The position numbers and the translations under genes are program-made. Source: Acridotheres tristis (Eukaryota; Chordata; Aves; Passeriformes; Sturnidae). Taken from it: a stretch of 64,000 bases of DNA. Position 1 is the first letter of the stretch. Every line of letters begins with the position of its first letter. The notes beneath the pieces were generated by a model. The model saw only the letters and a list, made by a program, of their open reading frames with translations. It ran no database searches and was not told the origin of the DNA. The stretch is from contig CM072887.1 in NCBI GenBank assembly GCA_037013685.1, positions 93,578,347-93,642,346 on the forward strand. The letters run 5' to 3'. Below are positions 1 through 12,477 of this stretch, piece by piece.

Positions 1-3000
1 TTAGTCTGGAAAAGTTAGGTTCTTGAAGACTATAATTTTACAACTTATACCTGTAGAAAGAGAGCAGGACTTAATTCCTCTAAGCATAAAGAGACCACAT
101 GGAGATAGAATTGAGATCTTCTTTGGTTTTTTGACTTTATTTATGTGGGAGGACAGTTTTTCATTTCCTAGTGAAATTGCCATGATTTGCTTCAGAGACT
201 TTTTCTGGAACCTCAGATCCTCAACTGAAAAGATTACTCTAACAAAAGAAGTACCACTTTAAAACACTAAACCTTTTAACCTCTAGTCAGTTAATATGCA
301 GTGCTGTAAGTATGCTCTGTGAGATAAAGAGCTTTGGTTTGAAATGGTTTCTTCTTTATGTTTCCACTTATTATTGTTGTAATATTGCTAAAATACAAAG
401 CAGACATATAAGAAAAAGTTGTGAAGGATATGAGTTTTCCATTTTTCTTTGGTTTGGTTAGTTCCTGTTGCATAAATAATGCTACTGGTCTACTATACTA
501 TAAGAATACATAACTAGTAAGGCAACTTACTGGTTGTCTGCAGATGTCTTCAAGAGAGTTTGGTGCTTTGGATCCTAACTTGAACAAGAAGGCTGTAACA
601 AGTAAAAGTGAGAGACATCAGGTCCAATTTATCAGCCTCCTTATTAAAACAAGGAAGCAAAGAGTAGAAGCTGTTATTGCTACCTAAAAGGACTTGTAAT
701 CTAAATTTTGCCCAGGCAGACAATGCCTGGGAAGATGCATGAATTCAGATACATACCTATCTTTGTAGTTCCCTTCAGCATAGTGTGGATATGTTGTTAT
801 TTGTGGTTTTCAAACTGTGCCTAGCTTAGAGTACAAATTTCACTCTTGAACTAAAGCACATGAAACACTTGAGTGTCGTAATTTCTAAGTTCCTCTGTAC
901 TTTGCTCTATAGAACATCTCATTTTGAATAGTAGCCATTCAGACATAACTGAATGCAACTGACGTACAATAGAAACCATTAATGTAATATATATAAATTT
1001 ACAGCATTCCAATCCTATTTTTTATTTTATTTGTAGTTAAACTTTTTGTATGTGTAAGGAATGCTTGTCCCCCTCCCAGTCCTGCCCCATTAGCTGTTTT
1101 CTTCAAAATATGACATCTACCACTTGTTTTGGAAAAGACCTCCCCAAAATTATTTAAGGTGCCTCAAGATGTAGTTCTCATTGCTTTCTTAATTTGTTAT
1201 AGTTCCATTGTGCCTCATAGTATGACACTAACTTGCAGGTTGGTCTGGCATCTCTTGTAGATTCTTATCCCACTTTATTTACAAAAATGTATCTGTCTGT
1301 TCTGACATGTCATACATAGAGATCTACTTCATTTTCTCTCTTCAATTCCCTCCTGAGTGTTTTGTATCATTTACTATTCATAAGTATTTAACTAAAAGTA
1401 CTAGATATAAAATATACTGACTGTTTTATTACATTTAACACATTAAATTTCAAGTCATTGCAGCATCTAGATGCTTTATTGCTGTAGGAAAACAATAAGT
1501 GCAAATAAGAACTTTCATTTATCTACTACGATTGGATTACATTTTGTTAGTGACTTGTTTTATCTCCTTGTAATGAGTGCCATTGCTCATTTCCTTCTTA
1601 CAGGAACTTTTGGAAAATGTATTAGAGCATGTTAGAAACTTAATAATATATCAATGATGTATGGGTAATTTTCAAATAGTAATGAAAGCAGTGCTGAGAA
1701 GGGACAGTTTATAGTATAATGCCTTATGAGCACTCCTGAAAACTTCAAATGGCAGTTTTCAATCAAAAAAACGGAATATTTTTTATCCCAGACTAACATT
1801 CTTACATACCCACATACTAAGATCCAATTAAAATCTCAGTAACCCAGTAAACCACAGACAACTTCTTATTGAGTACCAACACTTGTTTGCTTTTGTTCCA
1901 TACAGGTTTTTTTTTTTTAACTGAATAATTATTCTTTCTCCATTTCTGAGGTCTAAAAGACCATTAAATAAAGCAGTCAGTAGGAAACATATATAGAAAG
2001 AAAGCAAAAAAAACCTAAAATTACATTGGATGTAATTCTTTTTGTCTGTTATTTGATATTAAGACCCTGATAAATTGAATATATAATAGCATTGTAGTAG
2101 AGTATGGCGGTGTCTAAATATGCTGTTTCTACATTTTTGCTGGCTACTATAGAATCAATGTTTTGGTGAGAGTTATTCAATTTACAGAATAGCAGATCAA
2201 GAACTGGAAGGGCTACTGTATTTATTTTGCTGTTTCTTAGACGTCCTTAAAATGTTAGTGCTGGAGCTCAGTATGGAGAAGGATTGTCTGGCTCAACATA
2301 CTGATTTATTGATAAACTGATTGACAAAAGACATAATTGATACATTAAATACCAACATTAGGAAACAATTTGTGAGGTTTTCATAATATAAATATGAACA
2401 TTCATCCATACTATTAGCTAGTGCTTTGGCATTTCTAGCCCACGTAACTCATTACTGTCTGTAAGTGTAGCTTTAGTTGAAAATGAGCAAGCTGCTCAGC
2501 AATACTTGTACATTCAGATTGGTGATTCAATTTAGACTTAAGTACCTGTTTCAAGAGCAATCTATTCCTCTTAATGTATGCAAAATGAAGCCTGGAATAA
2601 TTTTTTTTGCTTTGTTATTTTTCAGTAAAGACATTCATGATGTTCTGCTACCACACTATGGCATTATGTTTATAGCATTCCTTTATAAATTTGTATTTAC
2701 CTCAAAAGTGAAGCATGCAATTTTACATCTTCATTTCATTTTTTCTTAGCATTAATATATCTGGAAAATAAAGGCATGTACTGTAACACGGCTAACATTT
2801 TGTAACCACTGAATTTGATATCTAATTCTTCAAAAACATAAATGTGATAAAGTGTATATGAAAAAAATGTATATATTCTGAAAGACAAGTATGACAAAGA
2901 CTTTGTTAACAGTTGCAAACATGAGCCTGGTGAAAGCTTTTTGATTTCAGATAAATCTAGTGATTTGATCAGAGATATGTGTAATAGAAATGTCAGTATT

Positions 3001-3315
3001 TCCAAGTTTTGACACTGCTATAGATAAGGTATTATGTTTTTTATAAAATGCTGAACTACTTTGGTTCATGTAGGTTTTCTGCTGGCTCAAATGAGAGTCT
3101 GCTTTGACCTGCATAGGTGGCTTTTAAAACAGAATTATTTCAGATAAGATTCAGACTACCTGTACTATAAATTTAAATCTCTTAAAGGACTTCTGACACA
3201 CTGGCATGAAAGTGTATGAAGAAAGAGTATGGAAATGGTTGGAAGGCATTCTACTGAAACAACTCATGATCCACTGAGAAGAAGAACTTTAATTTTCAAT
3301 AATTTTCTTTTACAG
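1..3315 (+). other. SNTG2 intron (3' part; start lies left of window)
   Basis: A+T-rich sequence with no recognised exon, RNA gene or repeat family. Short T-runs near 1907-1917 and ordinary non-repetitive sequence fill it. The small open frames at its start, around 2.5 kb and 2.7-3.0 kb have no homology I recognise and no splice context that links them to SNTG2. Intron status is inferred from the phase-0 internal exon that follows. Confidence 0.8.
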
Positions 3316-3432
3316 GTCATACATATGGGATGGGTAAATGAGAGACTTGAAGGAACTGATTCATCTCAGCTCTACAAATTTAAGTTTCTGGCCCTGAAGG
3401 GCTCATCCTTCTACATTTTCAGCACTCCACCG
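3316..3432 (+). CDS. SNTG2: SNTG2 coding exon, start of PH domain (39 residues)
   Basis: Internal exon of gamma-2-syntrophin, a cytoplasmic adaptor of the dystrophin-associated complex. The family uses its PDZ domain to bind membrane proteins and its C-terminal half to bind dystrophin-family proteins. The 117-bp exon is preceded by a pyrimidine-rich acceptor (ttttcttttacag) and followed by a GTAAAA donor, with phase 0 at both ends. It begins VIHMGWVNERLEG and ends FKFLALKGSSFYIFSTPP, the opening strands of the gamma-syntrophin PH domain, roughly residue 296 of a protein of about 540. The choice of SNTG2 over SNTG1 rests on remembered paralogue sequences: HMGWVNE and SSFYIFSTPP fit gamma-2, whereas gamma-1 diverges strongly here. 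The reading frame stays open on both sides into intron, so the splice sites and homology set the limits. Earlier exons lie outside the window. Confidence 0.95.
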
Positions 3433-4299
3433 GTAAAAAAATTGATATTTTCGTGTCAGTTTCATTGTAAATGGAAACTTGTTTGTTACACCTGGGTTTG
3501 TTTTCCTTTATCAAGTGAAGTATTTAGCTGATATTTCAATGTAAGTTAAAGCCACAGATGCCACTGAATTTCAATAAACTGCAGCTATTTACCCTCTTTC
3601 AAGGTCCTCTGAAAAGCTTGCTGTGTCTGGATAGTGTAAAGAATTCCTTATGGGACATTTTGTTTTTTTGAAGTTGTCAAGGTCAGATTTTATTTTGGTT
3701 GATTAGGCCTAATATTTCTTCCCTTATTTATTCTAGGGTGTTATGTAGATGTAATGAGATAGTAATTACTCTGCTTTCTGAAAGACAAGATGCATCATGA
3801 AATAAACCATTCATACTATTGGATGATACTTGTGGATTTTTCACACAAGCAAGGGATCGAGGTGCTGAGTGTACAGTTTGACCAAGTGTTGCTTTGATAA
3901 TTTATATACCTCATAACAAGAATTCTGTTTCACAACAGATGTCTTATCTAATATTTTTCTAAAGATTAATTCAGAAGGGCGAAATGGAAATGAGCTGTAG
4001 AATTCTAAACTGTTTTAAAAAATTACATATACTTACTGCATGGCAATATTTAATGCTTTTATTTTTCTCCAGAAAACCATTGCCTTAAACAAATCATAGA
4101 AGAATAAAATGTGGACTTAGAATGAAATTTCAGTTATACAACTTGCTTACAGTTTTGCTCAGAAGGTGCTCAGTCTCCCAACTTTATCTGCGATCCAAAG
4201 AAAATCTGATCCTTTATATGTGTACTCCCTGGAGTACCTTTGGGAAGCACTGGGGTGGAGGTCATGGCAGCCCTTGTGGCACTGGTTTCTTACTGGGGC

Positions 4300-4736
4300 C
4301 AAAGCAGACCTAACACAGCTGTGTTTGGGCTGATGCTGGGCAGGGCTGGTGCAGCTTTTCCATTCTCACTGCTCACCCAGCCAAGAGCCTGGGGCTGGGA
4401 CAGGCTGCGGGGGGACACGGCTGATTTAAATGGGCCAAAAGGGATTTCACGTATCATGAAACATCATGCTCTGCAATAAAAAATGGGGATTTGGTCTTCA
4501 AAAGTAGCCATTGCTTGGAGGCTGGCTGGACATTGGTCTGCTTGGGGTGAGAAGTGTGCAATCACCTTTGCATTAATTGATTTCTTCCCCTTTCCTTCAC
4601 TTATTAAATTGTCCTCTTCTTGTCCCATGCATTTTCTCAATTTTGCTCTTCCTATTGTCTCTCCCATCCCTTGGCAGGGGGATGGGGAGTTAGTGAGGGG
4701 CTCTGTGGGTGTTTGGCTGTGTGACAAGGTCAGTCC
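4300..4736 (+). mobile_element. Solo LTR-like fragment of an avian endogenous retrovirus, sense to SNTG2
   Basis: A GC-richer block stands out from its A+T-rich surroundings. Its order of landmarks matches a family of LTRs dispersed in bird genomes, as I remember them: a gctgatgctgggcagggc segment, then ggctgggacaggctgcggg, a TATA-like tgcaataaaaaa near 4470, then cttcaaaagtagccattgc and ttattaaattgtcc, then a pyrimidine-rich stretch before ctctcccatccc and a ggctgtgtgacaagg end. No internal retroviral genes flank it, so it looks like a solo LTR left by recombination between two LTRs. It is diverged and the ends are approximate; target-site duplications were not found. The open frames it contains on both strands are fortuitous. 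Confidence 0.6.
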
Positions 4737-4968
4737 ACTGCAGGGCCATGAGCTGGGACCCTGCCCTGCCAGACCTGCAGAGCTGTAGTGCAATTTCAAC
4801 TCTTTTTCTATTTCATTATGTGGAAAAGATGATGTGAATGTAAATACAGCTGCTAATTTTCATAAGAATGGAAAAACATAGTTATCTATCAGCAAAAATT
4901 AAGAAAATTATGGAAAAATGTGGATATTATATTTTGAAATCACTATAACAAGTAATATTCTATTAATA

Positions 4969-5005
4969 CACCATTTCTGAGATATACACAATATCTCAGA
5001 TGGTG
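4969..5005. repeat. Compact inverted repeat / hairpin
   Basis: Left arm CACCATTTCTGAGATAT (4969-4985) pairs with right arm ATATCTCAGATGGTG (4991-5005). All 15 right-arm bases pair, with a 2-nt TT bulge on the left and a 5-nt ACACA loop. The hairpin is too short for a typical microRNA precursor. It lies about 230 bp past the LTR and may be a small palindromic insertion or chance. Confidence 0.75.
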
Positions 5006-8000
5006 ATTCCAGAAATGTAGAGTAAATATCAAGAATGGTGTATGGTCTTTTTGCATCCCTGGAGTGGCTTATCTGATTCTATTTAAGAAATTTATAGATT
5101 TCATTTACAGACTGCTATATTAGAAGATGATGCATTTCTGAAAACTGCATATCTGAAAAACACCATTGAACCACTAGAAATTATTCTTGTGTCAATTTTA
5201 ATATACAAGCAGTACTTTATTATGTTCTAAAAGCCTCTGAAAAGTCCCTATCAATTTTCAGATATTGGAAAAGTTCTAAATTGATATCCCAGAAAAAACT
5301 GAGGGAAAAGTATTCTAAACTGTTAGTCAAAATCAAACTTTGAAATTTTTCAGATATTAATTTAATGTTTTTATGGAATATAAGCTAGATGTAGGGGACA
5401 TTTCTACTGTTTCATTTTTTATGTTTTCCTCATAGTTCATTATGGATTTACATTAAAGTCTTCAAGTAGCCATATCCTTACATCTACTGTGTTACCCTTA
5501 ATTGCAAAACTATCTTTTTCAATGTGATTAAATAAATAGCAATGAAGTGATTTAACATGAAGGCAGCTAGACAATCCCTGCATGTGTTTTTTTATAATTT
5601 TAAGAAAAGAATCAATAGAAGAATATTGTGAAAGTAACAGAAATAGTTCCACATTTGACAATATAGGGAAACTTGCACAATGTAATTAAGACAAACAGTG
5701 TTTTTAATCCTGCCATGTATGTTCTAAATACTTCTGCTGGTAATTTGCATCACACAAGATGTCAATATAATGTACTAGGAGCGAGACGGAAATAAGTTGG
5801 AGAACTTGACCATGAACAGTTTTTGTGAACTTTCTAACTCTACACACAAGTTTGTATATTTGTCATTACAGGATTTGCTGGGATCTAACTGTTTTAGTGT
5901 GTTTTGTACCACCCAATTTGAGTTGTCTGGGACATCTTTAGACTTCTTACCATGCCATATCATAGTTCATCTGAGGAACAGGCCTTGATTTCTTGTTTTC
6001 ATTTTTAGTACCTTGCAATAATTTTTTTTAATTATTCTTGGTTTAGTTTTTTTCCATTAAGTAGTGAAGAGACCAGTGAAATTACCTAGAAGTATTTAAT
6101 CTTCTCCTTAGAACTTTTTAGTACTTCTAAGAAGATTGGATGCTTCTGCTTAATTCTCAGATAATGCAGCATTTGCAGTATTCCAGTAATAAATACTATA
6201 GATACTTTGATTTTTTTCCCTTACATTTTACTCTTCAAATTTATTCAAATGTTTTTAATATCTTAGGGGGCTCTGAAGACTTCTGGAATCTGATTCTGTG
6301 TTCAGAGAAAGTCCAAGAGTATGTTATGTTAATTTGTTTTTAGTGAGTTTTGAAGTATGATTCCCTTTTACATCCACCCTATATTTCTTTATTTAGTGGT
6401 GATCTCTGAGCAGGCATGAAAGTCTTCTAGGTCTGTTTTATAAATGTAGAGTTCTCTTCTAGGGAGTAACTTTGTGAGCTAATTGTTTAAAGCATGTATG
6501 TGTCAAAATGAGTTTAACGTTATTGTTTTCTCTCTATTTTAAATCATAACTTTTTAAAGAAAAGCCAATGATTAGCACACATATTAAAAGGTAAGTATAT
6601 TTGGAATATGAGTTTGAACTGATGCTGAGATTACCGGGTCTATGTAAAGCTAGATTTTCCCAGTTTACTTACTTTCAGAACTCCAATGTAATGGACTTTT
6701 TACACCATGTTTTTAAACCATGAGGAAATTGCAGAAACTCATCCTCAATTAAAAAGTACTTCTGCAACACTTGGGACTTTTGTAACTCTTTGTACCTATT
6801 TCACTCTTTCATTATAGACTTAGAATTGGAATTTCAGGTTCCTATTTTTGTAACTCTGGTTTATTATCTTTCTGATCAGCTCAGTGTTAGCTGTGAGTTT
6901 ACAAATCTCTTAGTTTTGCAATATTCCTGAAAGGATTAATGTAGCTAAATGTCTACAGAACCAAGTATTCAATACACAGTGCACTGCATTAGCTGAGGAG
7001 TTGGTTTGCCAATAATATAAATAACATCATTCAGCTCTTCTTGGTCATAAATTCACGTAGTAGACAAACACGAATTAAAGTAGAAGCTTACTGAATGCAA
7101 ATTGAAACTCTCATGTATTTTGACACTATTTCTGAAACTGTCTGAACTAAATTCATATGAATGCAAGCATGCTTCAGTAAGTCATCTATTCTGAATATAG
7201 CTGTTTGAAATGTTTTGTCAAATGCTTCATAAAAAATAATAATACTGTCATGCCAAAAAATTGCAATGTATAGAATACCTGCAGGATCAATTCCAAGGGG
7301 AAATAATGAGAAAAACTATTTCATTGCCTGAGATATATACTTGAGTATCTCATTTATCTTAGTTACTTATTACCCAGTTATTACATGTGTGATGATGGAT
7401 AACCTGAAATAAATTGGAATATTCTTTAAATCAAATGAAGGGTATTGCAATTTTCATGAACTTTCCTGATTATTTCCAACTTTTCTCCTTGACTGAGAGT
7501 ATATGGTTATTTGTGGGTTTTTAAAAAGTAAAGCAGTCTATAACAGTAACATTTTAAACTTCAACATACTGTGATACTTCTGATAAAGCTATAAATAATG
7601 TCAGCTGTCTGTTTAGATTCCTTTGTAATATGTTTATTTTGCCTCCTTAAAATTCCTCTCAACATGTCATTTGTGTTCTGAGCACCTTGCAAACAGTGGT
7701 ATTCAGACTGTTTCACTCTGTAAGTATAGTAGCCTTTCTCTGACCTACACAGGTAAAGAAAACCTTGGCTTATATAGGTGCCAGCAGTTGTCACTGTCAC
7801 TGCTTGCCTCTGCTGAAAAAGGCGTATTAGGTTACACAGCATCAAAAGATGAAAGAGATGCATGAATTAATGGGAAGAAGTCTGAAGTATTCAGAGTTAG
7901 TTTAATGGCACAGCAGTATCACCTTTGTCCATCATTAATAGTGCAAAGAACCCCAACAGTTAAAATTAATCTTCGGGAATCAAAACAAATGATATGAGCA

Positions 8001-9689
8001 AATGAAAGTCCATTCATATCTCAACAGCTTTCAGGTCAGCCCATGTCACCAAAGTGAGTTTCATAAACAGCAAATGAATCAGCTTATGCTTCTATGCCTA
8101 TCCACTTACAGCAATAAAGTGTTCTCCTGCTGTTAACTGAGATGGAAAAGATCCTTTCCCTTCGAGAAATTCAAGACCAAACAAAGAACTAGCCCCCATT
8201 CTACTCTAAACCTTCTTTTGCAAGAAGCATGAATATCCCTTTGGAGGATCAACAGTAATGGGGCAAAACATATATTATTTAATTATTTTCTTTTCAAAAT
8301 AGCCATTAAAGTACAAAATATCTCCCTGGAAATAGGATTAAGCAAAGACCTGCAGTATTCACTCTATTGTGGGCCTTTTTTTAATGTATATTTCTTTATG
8401 AATTAGCTTTATAATTCTTCTGTTTCAGTTCTTTCAAAACTTACGTTATTTCTTATTTGTACAATAATTAAATTGCAAAAACTCAAATAAAATATTGAAT
8501 GGACTTACAAGATGAAAGATAGAAATGTAAACCTAAAAGATAGAAAAGTATGTCTTTAAAAATTGCTGCCATTTATAAAGTGATGGGAGGACAAGTTAAT
8601 ACCTAAAATTTCTTTAAATTTCTTTTCTAAACCATCTGGCATTAGATTTAAATTTGAAAAAAATTTAATTAATACTATGTGTTTTTATCATGTCATTTTA
8701 AAATTAACTGTCTGTAACTGAGCTTTAATTTTTGAGACATTGCTCATAGTAAAACAAAGTGTGTAACCTGTTTTACATATTCTAGTGGATGTATTGTATT
8801 CAAGTGATGTTTTCCATTTGATTGTTAAGATATAGAAACTGTGAAATGGAGAATCCTAGTATGTGAGTCCCTCTATATTCTGAAAAGATGTGGTGATAGA
8901 ACTTCTTTTAGTCCCATTTCTGTAGGTGACTCATAATATCTAAGTTTAATCATATCAAAAACCTAATCTAAGCCTAAGAGAAACTGGGAGAAGACTAGAT
9001 TATTAAGAATTAATTCAGATTGTTAAGATTAGAAAGAAACTAACACCAAGTTCACATTACTCCTCCAAAGGACTCTGAAGTAACATTTCATAACCAACAG
9101 AAGTCCTATCAGAGACCTGTAAGTGTTGTTGTGGTTTGGGTTCTCATCAAGTTATTACAATTCTGTTTAATAGCTTGGAAGTTAAAGAGACTTGAAAATT
9201 AAACATTAAAATAAAATTTAAAAGAACCAGAACATGTTGATATCTCCATGAAAATCATCAAGAGAAATACTATTTTTTTAAAAAAGCTAATTATGTGCTA
9301 CTGTGAACACAGAGAAAAAAGAATCTATTATTGAATTTCAAAATTTTTCTAGTTAATTTTCATCCACATAAACCAGTTGTTTGACAAACAAGTTTTTTTT
9401 TATGTTAATAGTTTAAATTTATTTTTTCTGCTTTCTTCCTTTGGGGTGGGATGTGGGAATAGGACAAAGCTGTATCAGCCCTAGAATTTTAAATTATCCA
9501 AGTTACTATTAAAGTTACGAAAATCTTTATTTCTATATACCAAAAGCCACAGAGTTACAACCTAGTCAAATCCTTCATCTATGTATGCAGCCATTCTTGT
9601 GCATTCCCCAAGAGCTAGGATTTTGCTCTAAAACATATAAACAAAAATAATGCATATTCCCATTGAATTTTTCCTGTGTGTAAGTTCCA

Positions 9690-9707
9690 TTTTTTTTTTT
9701 TTTTTTT
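9690..9707. repeat. Poly(T) run, 18 nt
   Basis: Eighteen uninterrupted T residues in the intron before the second SNTG2 exon in this window. It could be the tail of an antisense retroposed sequence or a simple homopolymer; no retrogene body is recognisable beside it. Confidence 0.9.
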
Positions 9708-10395
9708 CTTGAGCTATATAGGCTAGGTACTGTTTTTAAAAGAAAATGAGTTATCACATCATATCATTAAGTAGAATTTTGGTAAAAACTTCAAACGTCA
9801 TTCTTGCTGTTTTGATTTTAACAGCCTGTCATGTCAACAGGATTAACTAATGAAATCAAAAGAAAAGAAAAAATAGGTGTTTTCATATTATTGAGCACAC
9901 AGTTGATATTGTTCTTGATTTTAAATATTGAAGTTACATAGTCCTTTTCCATTTTTAGACTAAATATTGAGTTATTGCCTCCCTAGCGCATGTAAACTCA
10001 AAACTGAATTTAGGAATATATTTTGGTCTATTGATTTTATTTTTTTTTTTAATATTGAGACGTAAAACTGTATAACTCTGTGTTTGAGACTGAGTTCTCT
10101 GTGTTGGCATCTTGAGAAATAAAAATGCTTATGTAGCTAACCACAGAGATTACAAAGAGTTTTCCATCATACTGGGAAAAGAAAAAATGAAATTATTTGA
10201 CATCTTTTAATTCCTGTTTCTGTAAAAATTTAATAGTATTTGACAGTCTTTTCTAAATGTTGGACATTAAAAGTACTGATGTGCCTGTATTTAATTGATC
10301 CCGTAGAATAATTATTGGTGAAACCTTTTCAGTTTTTTTCATCTGAACATGATTTTCAAATAAGGAATGTGTTGATTTTTTTTTTTATATTATAG

Positions 10396-10467
10396 GTAAG
10401 CACACTAGACTGGGTACGAGCTGAAAAAATCTATAACCTCTGTGAGGTTCTATTTAAAATTCACAAG
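10396..10467 (+). CDS. SNTG2: SNTG2 coding exon, PH domain continued (24 residues)
   Basis: A 72-bp exon, too short to stand out as an ORF, found by its acceptor (a T-run, then ttatattatag) and GTAGGT donor. It encodes 24 residues reading VSTLDWVRAEK and then NLCEVLFKIHK. It joins in frame (phase 0/0) after the STPP end of the previous exon and continues the PH domain. The DWVRAE and LCEVLFK motifs match gamma-2-syntrophin as I remember it; gamma-1 has a related DWTRAEK segment. No frameshift or stop is present. Confidence 0.95.
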
Positions 10468-11425
10468 GTAGGTTTGCCAACAGTTCCAATGATTTTATTT
10501 AGCAAAGAAAGTTTACCTTTTCCTGTTGATGATAAACTCAAGTTAATCTTAACTAGGAACAACTGCATTCAAACAGTTCATCTGTTGTTTAAAAAATACT
10601 ATTTGCAATTGCTAGTGCATTAGCTGTGAAAGTATAAGAGAAAATGGAAAATTAGTTAAGCTCCAAGGGAACAAGTTACTAAAATGCTTTCTTATTGAAG
10701 AAAGTTTTCAGTATTAGAGCTGCATGAAGTATCCATGAGACACACTACTAACCCTAATGATATTGGGCTTTTCTTAGTGGGTCAGATTTTCAAGCAAACC
10801 TAACGAAGAATGTTCTTGCTGTAATTCTTGATCCATATAAAGATATTTTCATTTTAGTAATTAAAAACATAAAATTATGTCCTTGTTGTATCATATGTAT
10901 TGATTGCTGTATCAAGTATTGTAGTGTGTTTTTCTTTACAAAGGACAGCACGTTGGGTTTGTGTCCCCTAGAATTAATTTTCTTCCTCCAACTAAACAAG
11001 TCTTATTATCTGTCTAACTTGTCCCAGTCAAAGATTTGGGGCAAAATCCTAGCACTTTGTGTGAATAATTGACTTTTAGAATATATTTTCTAATTAATTG
11101 CATCAGATAGATTAATTTCGTTCTCCAACAAAAACAAAACCTTTGCAGGTGAGATAAGGCTAATATGAGAGCCTATTTGTCTAGGAGAGTAAAAATTTTT
11201 CAGAAAAAAATAATCATTTTTTCAGATAAAATACTGTTTCAGTGAAAAATTAAAGCTCCTCTTTAGTTCTCACTAGCTTCTGCCCTTCTCTGCTGCTTCT
11301 CCTTTGGCCATGCACTGATGTTTTGGAAAAGGGAGGTCATTGCTGTTACCTGTAAGAGATCCTGCACTGATGCAGAAGTGCTTAAGGTTTTTGGTTTGGC
11401 ATTGGTGGGGTTTTTTTGTTTGTTT

Positions 11426-11475
11426 GGTTTGGTTTGGTTTGGTTTGGTTTGGTTTGGTTTGGTTTGGTTTGGTTT
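11426..11475. repeat. (GGTTT)10 tandem pentanucleotide array
   Basis: Ten perfect GGTTT units, flanked on the left by a degenerate T/G-rich lead (11411-11425) and followed by GGGTAG. The pentamer period gives a repetitive Gly/Val/Trp/Phe/Leu reading frame that is not a gene. Perfect units suggest a young or still-mutable microsatellite. Confidence 0.97.
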
Positions 11476-12461
11476 GGGTAGAGTGGGTTTTTTGCGTTTT
11501 TTTGTTGAGTTTTTTCCTGATACAACAGTTATTCAGGACGTGGGAGGGAAGTGTTTTGGCACTGCCATGCCAGGAAAACAGCAGTCCTGGAGTTCAGGAC
11601 TAGAGCTCAGCTCCAGAGGCATAGGAGGAGAGCTATGTTCTTGTAGGCATGGCATAATTTTTGTGTCACCATGTCTCAATCTGGGAAGATATGGGCAAAT
11701 TCAGGTCCTGCCCATCACTAAGATACCAAGAAAAAGTAGATGTTATGTCACAGATAATTTATTTAGTCTCCTTCATATTTTATATAATTTTACTTTTAGC
11801 TCATAAATAAGTCAGGCACCAATGAAATATATACACATTAAGCCTTTTGAGAAGATTTTGCTATGGCTTGGGTTTTGGTTTTTCTCTTGTAAGTGTTACT
11901 GTTAAAACTCAGTTCTTCCAGGAATATTATGGTAATTTCAGGAGCAACTTCTGCAGTATTTTTCATGAAGAAAAAGAAGTGGGGAAATAAACTACCCAAG
12001 ATTCAACTCTCTAATATTCTTGACATTTAATAAATGAATGCTTAATTACCAGTCTTCATGAATACATAAGCTAAAGTGCAAAAGCTCAAATTGAACTCCT
12101 TAACATCTTTTCTGTTGATTCTTTAGTATAAATGACAATGAGGCAAGCAGAACAAATCCAAAAAATTGTAAGAGATTAAGGTTTCTGCATGACATATGAT
12201 AGTTATTTGTAAAAGCTGCCATTTGAGGAGGATGTTCTTAAGGACTTTCAGAAGCTGGTTAGAACTAGTCAAAACTATGGGAAAGTGTGTTATTATATCT
12301 TGTCGTGAAAGATGGATTTTAAGGAGAGGTCCTGTTGCACATCTCATCTCATAAGCTTCTCATCTGTGTTTGTTATGATGCAAGAGTTAAATATGGAAAA
12401 TAGGAATCCAATGAGGAAATTAAATTTTAAAACAGAAAATTTGATATATTTTAAATTTGGG

Positions 12462-12477
12462 TGTATGTATACATACA
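12462..12477. repeat. 16-bp perfect palindrome in TA/TG-rich stretch
   Basis: TGTATGTATACATACA reads the same on both strands and lies in a TATG/TATA-rich simple region that continues to about 12508. Confidence 0.85.

Larger units (their letters stand above)
3433..10395 (+). other. SNTG2 intron, 6.96 kb
   Basis: Non-coding interval between two phase-0 SNTG2 exons. It contains a decayed sense-oriented LTR (about 4.30-4.74 kb), a compact hairpin just after it (4969-5005) and an 18-nt poly(T) run at 9690-9707. From about 5.0 to 9.6 kb I see only unstructured A+T-rich sequence with no exon or RNA gene. Confidence 0.85.

Noticed and set aside
2477..2749. Candidate upstream SNTG2 exon at about 2.5 kb
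   Set aside because: The translation does not resemble the region before the PH domain and there are no convincing splice borders.
4240..4799. Open frames on both strands at 4.2-4.8 kb
   Set aside because: They fall within the LTR-like repeat and its GC-rich flank.
11318..11806. 162-codon open frame on + strand
   Set aside because: Its length comes from the stop-free (GGTTT)n array; no domain, no splice context, and it lies in an SNTG2 intron.
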